A stretch of 34,807 nt of DNA from positions 1 to 34,807 of the forward strand of contig JACRPE010000016.1 in the NCBI GenBank assembly GCA_016214055.1, in the 5' to 3' direction. The notes under the pieces were generated by a model. That model searched no databases. It was not told the DNA's origin and saw nothing but the letters and a program-made list of their open reading frames with translations. The translations under genes were made by a program, and so were the position numbers. Origin of the DNA: Candidatus Roizmanbacteria bacterium (GTDB lineage: Bacteria > Patescibacteriota > Microgenomatia > UBA1406 > GWC2-37-13). This document shows positions 7,144 through 13,996 of the stretch, one piece after another (within the stretch, counting starts at the first letter, position 1; the number at the start of each line of letters is the position of its first letter).

Positions 7144-8352
7144 AATTGCCTTCAGGATGGCGTCTTTAAATTGTTTTTGAGAATACAATTTAGATTGTTC
7201 TTGAGCCTTGGAGCCAAGTTGTTTTCTTCCTGCCGGATTGTTTATGTATTTTTTTATTACCTCAGCCACCATTGTAGGGTTTTCAGGGTCAACAAATTCG
7301 GCGTTCGCGCCTGCAATTTCGTGGAAGATGGGGCGGTCGGAGAGGAGGGAAGGGCAACCCAAAGAGGCTGCTTCAACATAGGAAAAACCAAAGCCTTCGT
7401 CGCGTGATAACAATATGTTTAAACATGCTTGTTCATATAATTGTATCAACTCGTTATCCGAAATAAACCCGGGGAAAATGAAGCGCTTATCATCTTTTGC
7501 CAGGGAGAGAAATTCATTCAGTTCTTTTTGCCAGAGATTATTTGTTTGCAATAGATTCTGACGCTCATGCTTTCCCACCAGTGCTCCCCTCTGAATCGGA
7601 GGGTGCGCGCGTGTTGGGATCCCTGCATTCGCGCCACCTATTGCAAGCTTGTCATCCTGAACTTGTTTCAGGATCTCAAATACTTTTCCAACAAATATGC
7701 AGGGTACATCCGCAAGCTTAATCGCGCGGGCAACGTTGACGAGATTTTTATTCCATGTTGCATCGCCGACGTAAATACAAAAATTTGAAAAGGAACCAAT
7801 ATTTTTGTTTGTCATCCCGAGCGGAGTCGAGGGATCCCTCCACTTCTCCGACGTAGCGTCGGAGTCGGTCGGGATGACGGATAAGGGGGATTCTGAAATA
7901 AATTCAGGATGATCTACAAATATTTTTGGTAAACATGGGTAAATAATCTTAATTTTATTCTCATCAATACCTAAGATATCAACAATGTCTTTTTTACTTA
8001 CTTCAGAATCGGTGATGACTTCATCGTAGTTTCTAAGGGCCAATTTATTCAAAAAGATATTTAGTTTCCCCTTCAAACCAACGGGAAAATGAGTGAGATA
8101 TTTGAGAGGAATCAAGTCGTGGATTACGGCAACCTGCTTTTTTGCCACGCGGAACATCGTCAACGGAGGTTGAAGGAGGTTGAAGAAAGGATTTACAAAA
8201 ACAGTTGGTAGTTCATAGTTTATAGTTGATAGTTGATCGGTGAAAGTAAATTCATCCTTGAAGTTCTCACGGAGAATTTGGAGGTATCTGCCGATGCCAC
8301 GCACTTTACTTTTGTCATCTTGTAACGTAGGGTCAAATACGGTCACATTCAT
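7138..8352 (-). CDS. GT4-family glycosyltransferase with repeat-encoded inserts
   Basis: A 404-residue GT-B glycosyltransferase of the group 1 (GT4) type, probably adding a sugar to a surface glycan; donor and acceptor cannot be told. The N-domain has VRGIGRYLQILREN and VAVIHDLIPLKY. The C-domain has FCIYVGDATWNKN, FIFPGFISDNEL, the donor-site motif SRDEGFGFSYVEAASLGCP and PIFHEIAG. Three stretches are foreign to the family and coincide with DNA repeats: QLSTINYELPT (five AGTTxxT heptamers, 8203-8237), a segment containing WRDPSTPLGMT (7811-7878), and EILKQVQDDK followed by a Gly/Ala/His-rich stretch (about 7570-7676). A TAAAAT box 6 nt before the ATG suggests a leaderless start. Confidence 0.85.
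   Translation of the reverse strand: MNVTVFDPTLQDDKSKVRGIGRYLQILRENFKDEFTFTDQLSTINYELPTVFVNPFFNLLQPPLTMFRVAKKQVAVIHDLIPLKYLTHFPVGLKGKLNIFLNKLALRNYDEVITDSEVSKKDIVDILGIDENKIKIIYPCLPKIFVDHPEFISESPLSVIPTDSDATSEKWRDPSTPLGMTNKNIGSFSNFCIYVGDATWNKNLVNVARAIKLADVPCIFVGKVFEILKQVQDDKLAIGGANAGIPTRAHPPIQRGALVGKHERQNLLQTNNLWQKELNEFLSLAKDDKRFIFPGFISDNELIQLYEQACLNILLSRDEGFGFSYVEAASLGCPSLLSDRPIFHEIAGANAEFVDPENPTMVAEVIKKYINNPAGRKQLGSKAQEQSKLYSQKQFKDAILKAIS
7583..7676 (+). repeat. palindromic repeats inside the glycosyltransferase gene (1)
   Basis: This stretch holds an imperfect hairpin around CTCCCCTCTGAATCGGAGGG, the sequence GGGATCCC, and GTCATCCTGAAC...TTTCAGGAT (7651-7673), a dispersed-repeat end type (GTCAT...). 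It is read in frame as a non-family segment of the protein. Confidence 0.65.
7811..7878 (+). repeat. palindromic element with GTCATCCCGA ends, in the glycosyltransferase gene (2)
   Basis: Outer arms GTCATCCCGA (7811-7820) and TCGGGATGAC (7869-7878) are perfectly complementary. An inner hairpin CTCCGACG-TAG-CGTCGGAG lies at 7846-7864. The element is read through in frame. Confidence 0.85.
8203..8237 (+). repeat. five AGTTxxT heptamers inside the glycosyltransferase gene
   Basis: AGTTGGT, AGTTCAT, AGTTTAT, AGTTGAT, AGTTGAT in uninterrupted tandem. On the coding strand they encode STINYELPT. Confidence 0.85.
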
Positions 8353-8392
8353 ACCCTTATTTTAGCAGGTAGAGAACTATCCTGTCTTAAAC

Positions 8393-8421
8393 TTGAGAAA
8401 ATGGCGTCAGATTGGTATAAT
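8393..8421 (+). promoter_or_regulatory. promoter of the 8432 gene
   Basis: TTGAGA (8393-8398), a 17-nt spacer, and TATAAT (8416-8421); the ATG at 8432 follows after 10 nt. This argues against the upstream in-frame TTG at 8393, which lies in the -35 box itself. Confidence 0.7.
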
Positions 8422-8431
8422 CTACTATATT

Positions 8432-10135
8432 ATGAGTAAAAGCGCAACGGTACCTAAAATACTCACACAACAACTCCATTCTTTTATTTCATCCCAAATG
8501 GTGCGTTGTATGGCCCATTATAACGAACCAAAGCTTAGACAGACAATTCAGCGGAATTTTGAGTGGCTGGAAAAATTTGCCCTCATCCACTACCAATCAC
8601 GAATTGAGCGTGCCCAGGATTTGGGTTCAAAAAATGTACATGAGGCGCAGGAACTTTCCAAACGCTATATTGGTTTGGGAAGTCATGATTTTTTTGTCAC
8701 CTGTGTTGACGGACGCAATATGCCTACCGTCATGTTTTCCAAACCTCCCCATGTGGGAGGAGTCCTTCGGGCCCCTGCCGGCGCCGTCACCGGATTTATG
8801 GAAGCGCAAGTTGCGGGAGACGTGTTTATAGATTACGAATCGTATGTGGTACAACAAATCGTTACCCTTCTCAAAGACAAGGCGGGTGATACCATTTTTT
8901 ATGGATTGGATTCCCACTTAGGATGTGCGGCGCGGGCACAGATCCATGCAACCGAAGGGGGAAGTCAGATGGACGGAGGATTGAGAGCAGACATTCTCAG
9001 CAAACTTATGACTGCCCGTGGCATCCTGTATTTTCGCTCAACACTGAAGGAATCAGGAGAAGATGTGGCCGAGATTATTCCTACATTTTTCTCCTACGAT
9101 CCTCACTCGGGAGGCGCCGTGATGGGACTGGAGATGCATGTGAATGATGAGGAGGTTGCCAAAACCGGATATACTTCCGAACTTCTTGACAAACTTGCAA
9201 AAGACGGACGGATTGTGCGCACCATTGACTTGTTTAAAGACAATAAAGTATTGGAACAGCTAAATGAATACATGAAACCAGCAACGGCTGACTTCCGCCA
9301 AAAGTATGCAGTTTCCCTTCTAAAAAATTGGCAGGCGATAACCGATTTATTTGCCGATGGCCGGGGATATATCTATCTCAAAATTCTCGAACAGTTAAAG
9401 AACTCCTATTCGCTTTCGGGATGGATCATCGGAAGTACTGATTCATTTTTGAGAAGAACGATTTCTGACCGGACTCTTAAACAAAAAGCAAAATTTCTTT
9501 TGAAAAATCTTGTGACCCGCTACTCAATTGCCGGGGTAAAGGAAAAATGGCCGTATGATACTCATCAGGAAGAGATGGCGGTCATAACCGACGGAGGATA
9601 CGCCCCCTTTTCTACCCTTGATGCATTTGCCGTCTTCTCCCGGGACCTGAATGCACTTCTTATGAATACCAAATTGACCATCGACCTCATTCGGGGATCT
9701 CGCCGATCAGGTAAGATAAAAGACCCGGTTAAACAAAGCCCTCTTTCCCCATCTGAATTCATCGTAGCTCCTGTATTTATTTCCAACAAAGCAATCCTCA
9801 AAGGATTCAAGGAAGAAAGTTGGAAGGCCTTAGAGTCATTTCATTTCGATCATATTTTTTTGGAGATAAATTGGGACGACGGACGGGTACTTGCATGGGA
9901 TAAGGGCAACATCCAAAAGCTTTTTATGAAAATAGCACAGGATAAAAATCTTCTCCTCGATTTAAATGATTCTCTCAAATTTATCGATGGCGTCTATGAA
10001 CTTTTCAACCGCATGCGTATCATGATGAAGGATAAATATTTCCGCCAGATGATACTTCACGGAAATATAGTCGTTTTTAACAATCTTGTCGACCACGACC
10101 GCATGCCCCGATTGATATTGCGGTTTGTGATATAA
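8432..10135 (+). CDS. beta-carbonic-anhydrase-like metal-site protein, large
   Basis: 567 residues from the ATG at 8432, chosen because a consensus promoter sits directly before it. Residues 86-170 have the layout of a beta-class carbonic anhydrase active site: C91-x-D93-x-R95 (FFVTCVDGRN), then GGVLRAPAGAV (compare VVRNAGN), then H162-x2-C165 (GLDSHLGCAAR), giving the Cys/His/Cys zinc ligands and the Asp-Arg pair. A later block, FFSYDPHSGGAVMGLEMH, is also conserved-looking. The remaining ~350 residues (C-terminal) match nothing I know and contain no TM segment. Ordinary beta-CAs have about 200 residues, so this is either a fused or a much diverged member. Enzymatic CO2 hydration is inferred from the motif only. 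A related motif occurs in the 11548 gene. Confidence 0.6.
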   Translation: MSKSATVPKILTQQLHSFISSQMVRCMAHYNEPKLRQTIQRNFEWLEKFALIHYQSRIERAQDLGSKNVHEAQELSKRYIGLGSHDFFVTCVDGRNMPTVMFSKPPHVGGVLRAPAGAVTGFMEAQVAGDVFIDYESYVVQQIVTLLKDKAGDTIFYGLDSHLGCAARAQIHATEGGSQMDGGLRADILSKLMTARGILYFRSTLKESGEDVAEIIPTFFSYDPHSGGAVMGLEMHVNDEEVAKTGYTSELLDKLAKDGRIVRTIDLFKDNKVLEQLNEYMKPATADFRQKYAVSLLKNWQAITDLFADGRGYIYLKILEQLKNSYSLSGWIIGSTDSFLRRTISDRTLKQKAKFLLKNLVTRYSIAGVKEKWPYDTHQEEMAVITDGGYAPFSTLDAFAVFSRDLNALLMNTKLTIDLIRGSRRSGKIKDPVKQSPLSPSEFIVAPVFISNKAILKGFKEESWKALESFHFDHIFLEINWDDGRVLAWDKGNIQKLFMKIAQDKNLLLDLNDSLKFIDGVYELFNRMRIMMKDKYFRQMILHGNIVVFNNLVDHDRMPRLILRFVI

Positions 10136-10180
10136 GTTTAGTCCTTCTTATAATCTGCTCGGGTGTTAATAAAAAGAATT

Positions 10181-10326
10181 CCTCGAAGTTTTACTTCGGG
10201 GTCACACTCAAGTCATCCCCGTGAAGACGGGGATCCATGCTAAAATCACAAAATTGTATTTCTAGTCTGGATTCCCGCCTACGCGGGAATGACATTCACG
10301 AGATACCTCGTAGCTCTGCTACGGGG
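10181..10326. repeat. cluster of four hairpins between 10135 and the next promoter
   Basis: Four consecutive hairpins: CCTCGAAGT/ACTTCGGGG (10181-10201), CCCCGT/ACGGGG (10217-10232), ATTCCCGC/GCGGGAAT (10271-10290) and CCTCGTAG/CTACGGGG (10306-10326, with wobble pairs). The middle two form a composite bounded by GTCAT (10212) and ATGAC (10289-10293), the usual REP-like arrangement. The hairpins lack a following T-run, so I do not call them terminators. Confidence 0.75.
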
Positions 10327-10337
10327 TAATTCATTTT

Positions 10338-10366
10338 TTGAAGTTGTACTTTTGATGATATATAAT
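10338..10366 (+). promoter_or_regulatory. promoter of the 10374 gene, leaderless type
   Basis: TTGAAG (10338-10343), a 17-nt spacer, and TATAAT (10361-10366). An in-frame ATG at 10365 overlaps the -10 box and cannot be transcribed from it. The next ATG, at 10374, is 7 nt downstream and fits a leaderless start. Confidence 0.7.
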
Positions 10367-10373
10367 GTCAAAT

Positions 10374-11387
10374 ATGGCAGGACTACAATCAGAATATATA
10401 ACGTCTCAGCTAAAGGAAAAAAGAAAATATCCCGCTCCATATTTATTAAGTCAGGAACAGATTCTAAAAACTTTCCCACTTGATTTTAAAGATAGACCAA
10501 ATTTGGACACCAAAAAATTGGAATCTTTTGTAAAAGAGCACGTAAGAGTAGTACGAGTAGCAGATACCGATGTAACCATCATAGACCAAGAACATGATGA
10601 ATATAAAGGAGAAATTAATCCTATACTTCAAGCGTATCTTGAAAGTAAAAGGACAAAAACCGCAGTAGTTGAGTATTTTTTGCCTGAATTAAGCCGTAAT
10701 GCTCCGCATTTACCTAAAGTAGTTAAAAAGATTATGGGAGATCCTATTGAAGAATTGCCCACAAAAGATACAAGAGCAAACTTATTTATGGATATAGCTG
10801 AAGTGATGAAAAAGTGTGGTAAAACAGTAACTTGTGTAGATATTGCAAACAAATTAAGTTACGAACTTTATCATCTTTTAATGAAAGGTCAATCATTAAC
10901 GATGATATTATCACTCATACCGCAAATCCCATTTTCAATTGCAGATCGACTTTTTTTATCAACAATTGCACCACTTGCAAGTTTGGGTGGAGATGAGATA
11001 TTAGAAAAATCGGACAAGGGGATATATGATAAGCAAAAAATCTCTTGGGATGAAAATCTATACATAAGTATGGAGGATGGAAGACGCATATATGCCGCAA
11101 AGGCGTTAAAGAAACTTGGGGAGGATTATACAAAAGAGTACCCCATGAAAGATGAATCATCTAGGCCTCAAATTATCATAGTATACCCTCGTGCGCATGC
11201 TTTACGAATTGCAGACTATATGACGAGCAAATCGTTATTTACGCAGGCCGCACAGAGTGCAAAACAATTTCTATACTATCTGCCAAACCTGGATCACGCT
11301 TATAGGACCTACACCTGGAAAGAATCCCATCCTCCGTCTTGGGATTTGACTACTTCAAAGAAAGTGTCTCCTCTAGGATTAATTTAA
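10374..11387 (+). CDS. unknown protein, possibly TraB/PrgY-like fold
   Basis: 337 residues from the ATG at 10374 (see promoter). No family is recognised with confidence. The order of conserved-looking segments resembles the TraB/PrgY/ChaN-type fold: VTIIDQEHDEY near residue 70, TAVVEYFLPEL (about 96), VTCVDIAN (about 152), an Arg-containing helix DGRRIYAAKALKKL (about 245), and a late strand-helix IIIVYPRAHALRIADYM (about 287) that recalls the closing GAxH motif. A hydrophobic stretch at about 175-212 (MILSLIPQIPFSIADRLFL) may be membrane-associated. It lies between two carbonic-anhydrase-like genes, but each has its own promoter, so a joint role is only suggested. Confidence 0.5.
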   Translation: MAGLQSEYITSQLKEKRKYPAPYLLSQEQILKTFPLDFKDRPNLDTKKLESFVKEHVRVVRVADTDVTIIDQEHDEYKGEINPILQAYLESKRTKTAVVEYFLPELSRNAPHLPKVVKKIMGDPIEELPTKDTRANLFMDIAEVMKKCGKTVTCVDIANKLSYELYHLLMKGQSLTMILSLIPQIPFSIADRLFLSTIAPLASLGGDEILEKSDKGIYDKQKISWDENLYISMEDGRRIYAAKALKKLGEDYTKEYPMKDESSRPQIIIVYPRAHALRIADYMTSKSLFTQAAQSAKQFLYYLPNLDHAYRTYTWKESHPPSWDLTTSKKVSPLGLI

Positions 11388-11404
11388 GCTATATCATTAT
11401 AGCT
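11385..11404. repeat. hairpin at the 3' end of the 10374 gene
   Basis: AAGCTAT-ATCATT-ATAGCTT, a 7-bp perfect stem overlapping the stop codon region. There is no T-run after it, so termination is uncertain. Downstream (11420-11463) lie half-palindromes ending in GCGGGAATGACA, like the right half of the 10181-10326 cluster. Confidence 0.5.
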
Positions 11405-11534
11405 TGGATACCCTTCACAGTGAACCACGGTTCAGGGTGAACCCGGCCTCCGCGGGAATGACATAAATCATTACTAAAGTCCTATAGTTATTTTTTTTAT
11501 GAGAAATGACGTGCTGGGGCTTATGTTATTTTGC

Positions 11535-11540
11535 TATAAT
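11535..11540 (+). promoter_or_regulatory. -10 box TATAAT before the 11548 gene
   Basis: TATAAT ends 7 nt before the ATG at 11548. Two upstream in-frame ATGs (11506 and 11539) lie before or across the box and are therefore unlikely starts. The -35 region (TGCTGG at 11512-11517) is poor. Confidence 0.55.
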
Positions 11541-11547
11541 GTCCTTC

Positions 11548-12333
11548 ATGCAAACCGTTTATCTTTCCCGTGAACATGTGGCGGATTTGGTTCAAGTAAA
11601 TAAATATAAAATAGATCCTTCACTCCAATTTATCAGCCGGTGTATCGATGACCGGTATCACAACATAGACCATCCTGCCTCTTTGGCCCTTCCCGGGGCC
11701 GATCCGGGTGAGTTAGCGCTCATCCTCGCAACGGGGAACCTTTACGGGTTTGAGGTGGACAAGGTGAAAGTATTTAAGGCATTGGAAGCGGTTGTAGGAG
11801 GTACTAACAATCTTCAAATGCACACCGATTCGCATGATGAAAACAAGGATTCGTTTAAGGGGTGCGGACACATGAATCAGCTTGAAATCAGCCCAGAAAC
11901 ATACGGGCTTACTCAAGAGGATGTTGAGTTTGTTCTTTCATCGTTCAAGCTGGCAAAATCACACCACGCGAAAGAAGTGGTTCTTGAGGGACAGCACAAA
12001 AAAAACGCAGTCGTCATCGTGAAGGGGAATTATGGCATTATGCCAAGACACTACTTGGAGGTAAACGGTCAAAAACTACTTGTTGAGGTGTTTGAGTTCC
12101 ATCAAACATTAGTGGACAAAAGACACAGAGCCCTGGCACAAGAGTTGATAAAAAATGATGGCATGAAGCTTATTGAAGGCCAGGGTGAAGAGTCTTTATT
12201 TGAAGCATTTGGTGATATTGGTGAAAATCATCTCATGGAAACATTGCGAAGCCTGGCCAAGGGCATGCCGATTTATGAAGTAAAATTTGATGAAGAGGGG
12301 GAGTTTAAGGTGACGGATTTGGGGACTGTTTAA
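11548..12333 (+). CDS. carbonic-anhydrase-like protein (cadmium-CA/beta-CA motif)
   Basis: 261 residues from the ATG at 11548. The motif order resembles the diatom cadmium carbonic anhydrase repeat and beta-CAs: C32-x-D34-x-R36 (ISRCIDDRY), a Gly/Pro loop ALPGADPGELALILA, H92-x-D-x-H96 (MHTDSHDENK), then GCGH (C106), then VVLEGQHKKNAVVIV (about 150-165). Cys-His-Cys ligands plus the Asp/Arg pair would form a Zn or Cd site. No signal peptide is seen, so it is probably cytosolic. CO2 hydration is a family-based inference; a non-catalytic metal-binding role is possible. It is followed by a hairpin element (12342-12404) before the next gene. Confidence 0.6.
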   Translation: MQTVYLSREHVADLVQVNKYKIDPSLQFISRCIDDRYHNIDHPASLALPGADPGELALILATGNLYGFEVDKVKVFKALEAVVGGTNNLQMHTDSHDENKDSFKGCGHMNQLEISPETYGLTQEDVEFVLSSFKLAKSHHAKEVVLEGQHKKNAVVIVKGNYGIMPRHYLEVNGQKLLVEVFEFHQTLVDKRHRALAQELIKNDGMKLIEGQGEESLFEAFGDIGENHLMETLRSLAKGMPIYEVKFDEEGEFKVTDLGTV

Positions 12334-12341
12334 CAATGCTC

Positions 12342-12404
12342 GACAGCGAAAATTTTTGTTCAATGGGAGCCCTTTTGTTCCCAACTCACAAAAATTTTAC
12401 TGTC
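12342..12404. repeat. intergenic hairpin, TCAAT-GGG/CCCAA-ACTC family, copy 1
   Basis: Outer arms GACAGCGAAAATTTTTGT (12342-12359) and ACAAAAATTTTACTGTC (12388-12404) pair with one bulge. The inner box is TTCAATGGGA ... TCCCAACTCA. The same inner box, with different arms, occurs at 32836-32926 and 33785-33849. Confidence 0.75.
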
Positions 12405-12435
12405 TTCGCATTTAATTACCATTTTATTTCTCAGT

Positions 12436-12975
12436 ATGATATTAGGTCCAAAATTGCTATTAAAGTTAGTAAAGGAAAAAAAGCTCGTCGAAGGGCTCGC
12501 TGAGCGTGAGTTAAAAACTCCTGAAGGGGCGGGATTCGATTTGCGATTGGGGGAAGTATATAAAATATCAGGTCATGCGTTTTTGGGTATTACAGAAAGA
12601 GAAACTCCGAAGATTGAATTACTGGCGAAGTTTGAAGGTGGAAAGAAGACGACCATAAAAATCAAACCAGGAGACTATTATCTTGTTTCAACCATTGAAA
12701 AAGTAAACACGCCACTTGACATTACAATCAATTTCAAACCAAGGACGACTACTTTTCGCAGTGGCTTATTCCTGAGAACGGGAAATGTTGCGCCGGGTTA
12801 TTGCGGAAAGCTCACTTTTGGCCTCAAAAATGAGGGGCCGGTTGAGGTGGTGATGGAGCTCGGGTGCCGGTTTGTCCATGCGCAATTTGAGTGGGTGGAC
12901 GGGGGAGGAAACCAGTATAAAGGGCAATGGCAGGGAGGAAGAGTGACTACTTCAAAGCGCGAAAAGCAGATATGA
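12436..12975 (+). CDS. dCTP deaminase / dUTPase superfamily protein
   Basis: A 179-residue trimeric-dUTPase-fold protein, resembling Dcd (dCTP to dUTP) or a dUTPase. Visible motifs: GAGFDLRLGEVYKI (about 32-45), KPGDYYLVSTIE (about 76-87), RTTTFRSGLFLRTGNVAPGY (the RSS-like phosphate-binding loop, about 102-121), then GKLTFGLKNEGP. In canonical Dcd the loop reads RSSLGR and is followed by a catalytic Glu in LEL; here it is RSGLFLR and FGLKN, so which reaction it catalyses is uncertain. Either way it would feed dUMP to the thyA gene 3 kb downstream. Its 3' end overlaps that of the convergent aminotransferase gene by 29 bp. Confidence 0.75.
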   Translation: MILGPKLLLKLVKEKKLVEGLAERELKTPEGAGFDLRLGEVYKISGHAFLGITERETPKIELLAKFEGGKKTTIKIKPGDYYLVSTIEKVNTPLDITINFKPRTTTFRSGLFLRTGNVAPGYCGKLTFGLKNEGPVEVVMELGCRFVHAQFEWVDGGGNQYKGQWQGGRVTTSKREKQI

Positions 12976-13993
12976 GGTCTTTCATCATTTTCATCGAGTG
13001 TTGAGGAAAATTAGCAATACGGATGTGAGTATTTTTATACTCTCCATATCCTCGTCCCACAATCATTCTCTTCTTTTTTAATAAACCCGCTATTTGTTCC
13101 GATTTATTATTCACATCTATGACGATCGTGGTTGATGATCGATATTTTTTGTCTGTGATAAATGGTCTTCCGATGTTACATGTTTCAAAAAAGTTATAAA
13201 GCATATCTGCCTTTTCTTCTGTCTCCAGTCGTATTGCTTGAATTCTCTTTTTCAACATATCCTTGGTCACCTGCGCTACTAAATAGATATCCAATACGTT
13301 GGGAGTTTCAGGTGTTTGATTATCAACCGATTTTTTGAATAATTCTTTGAATGCATGGTAGGAACCGACCGATTTTTGAGTCAAACGTTTATTAACAATA
13401 AGGATGCTTAAACCGGCTGGGAGCCCCAAACCTTTCTGCACGGAAAAAAAGGCAATGTCGATATATTTAAAATCGATAGCCGCGTATGGGGCTGATGATA
13501 CCACATCCAAGGCAATTGGAATAGAAGGGTTTCTTTTTTTTACTCTATATATTTCTGATAATGGGATCATAATACCGGTTGAAGTTTCATTGTGAGTAAT
13601 ACAAATGAGCTCAGTGTGTTTGGGAATAGTTAATGAGTTAACAGGTTTTGAGAGCTCAAGGGTTGTTGATAAGGATTTTTTTCCTAAGGAAAGAGTCATG
13701 TCATACCATTTTTGGGAAAAGGCACCGTCTATCACATGAAAACTTTTATTAATTACCATATTTTCAATAATCCGTTCCATCGCCTCAAGGGAAGAGGAAA
13801 GAAATGCAATCTCATGTGTATCAGGGATCGTAAGGAGTTTTCTGATACCTCTTACCGCCTCTTTATATATGACTTTAAACGAATTACTGCGGTGGGAAAG
13901 TGAACAAATGTCATCCTTCAACGCTTGTTGAATGTGTTTTTGAGCTGTTGGGAAAAGCTGAGAAGGGCCGGGGGTAAAATAGATGATTGTCAT
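12947..13993 (-). CDS. class V aminotransferase, probable phosphoserine aminotransferase
   Basis: A 348-residue PLP enzyme of the class V (SerC/serine-pyruvate aminotransferase) group. It starts with YFTPGPSQLFP, has LSHRSNSF near residue 35, Asp163 in ALDVVSSAP (pairs with the PLP nitrogen), and the Schiff-base Lys187 in SVQKGLGLPAG. The small C-terminal domain ends with GYGEYKNTHIRIANFPQH, containing the substrate carboxylate-binding Arg. It lies 3 bp after the stop of the phosphatase-dehydrogenase fusion gene, same strand, so it most likely converts 3-phosphohydroxypyruvate to phosphoserine. An alanine/serine-glyoxylate role is the alternative suggested by sequence alone. Confidence 0.85.
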   Translation of the reverse strand: MTIIYFTPGPSQLFPTAQKHIQQALKDDICSLSHRSNSFKVIYKEAVRGIRKLLTIPDTHEIAFLSSSLEAMERIIENMVINKSFHVIDGAFSQKWYDMTLSLGKKSLSTTLELSKPVNSLTIPKHTELICITHNETSTGIMIPLSEIYRVKKRNPSIPIALDVVSSAPYAAIDFKYIDIAFFSVQKGLGLPAGLSILIVNKRLTQKSVGSYHAFKELFKKSVDNQTPETPNVLDIYLVAQVTKDMLKKRIQAIRLETEEKADMLYNFFETCNIGRPFITDKKYRSSTTIVIDVNNKSEQIAGLLKKKRMIVGRGYGEYKNTHIRIANFPQHSMKMMKDLISAFRALK

Positions 13994-13996
13994 TTA

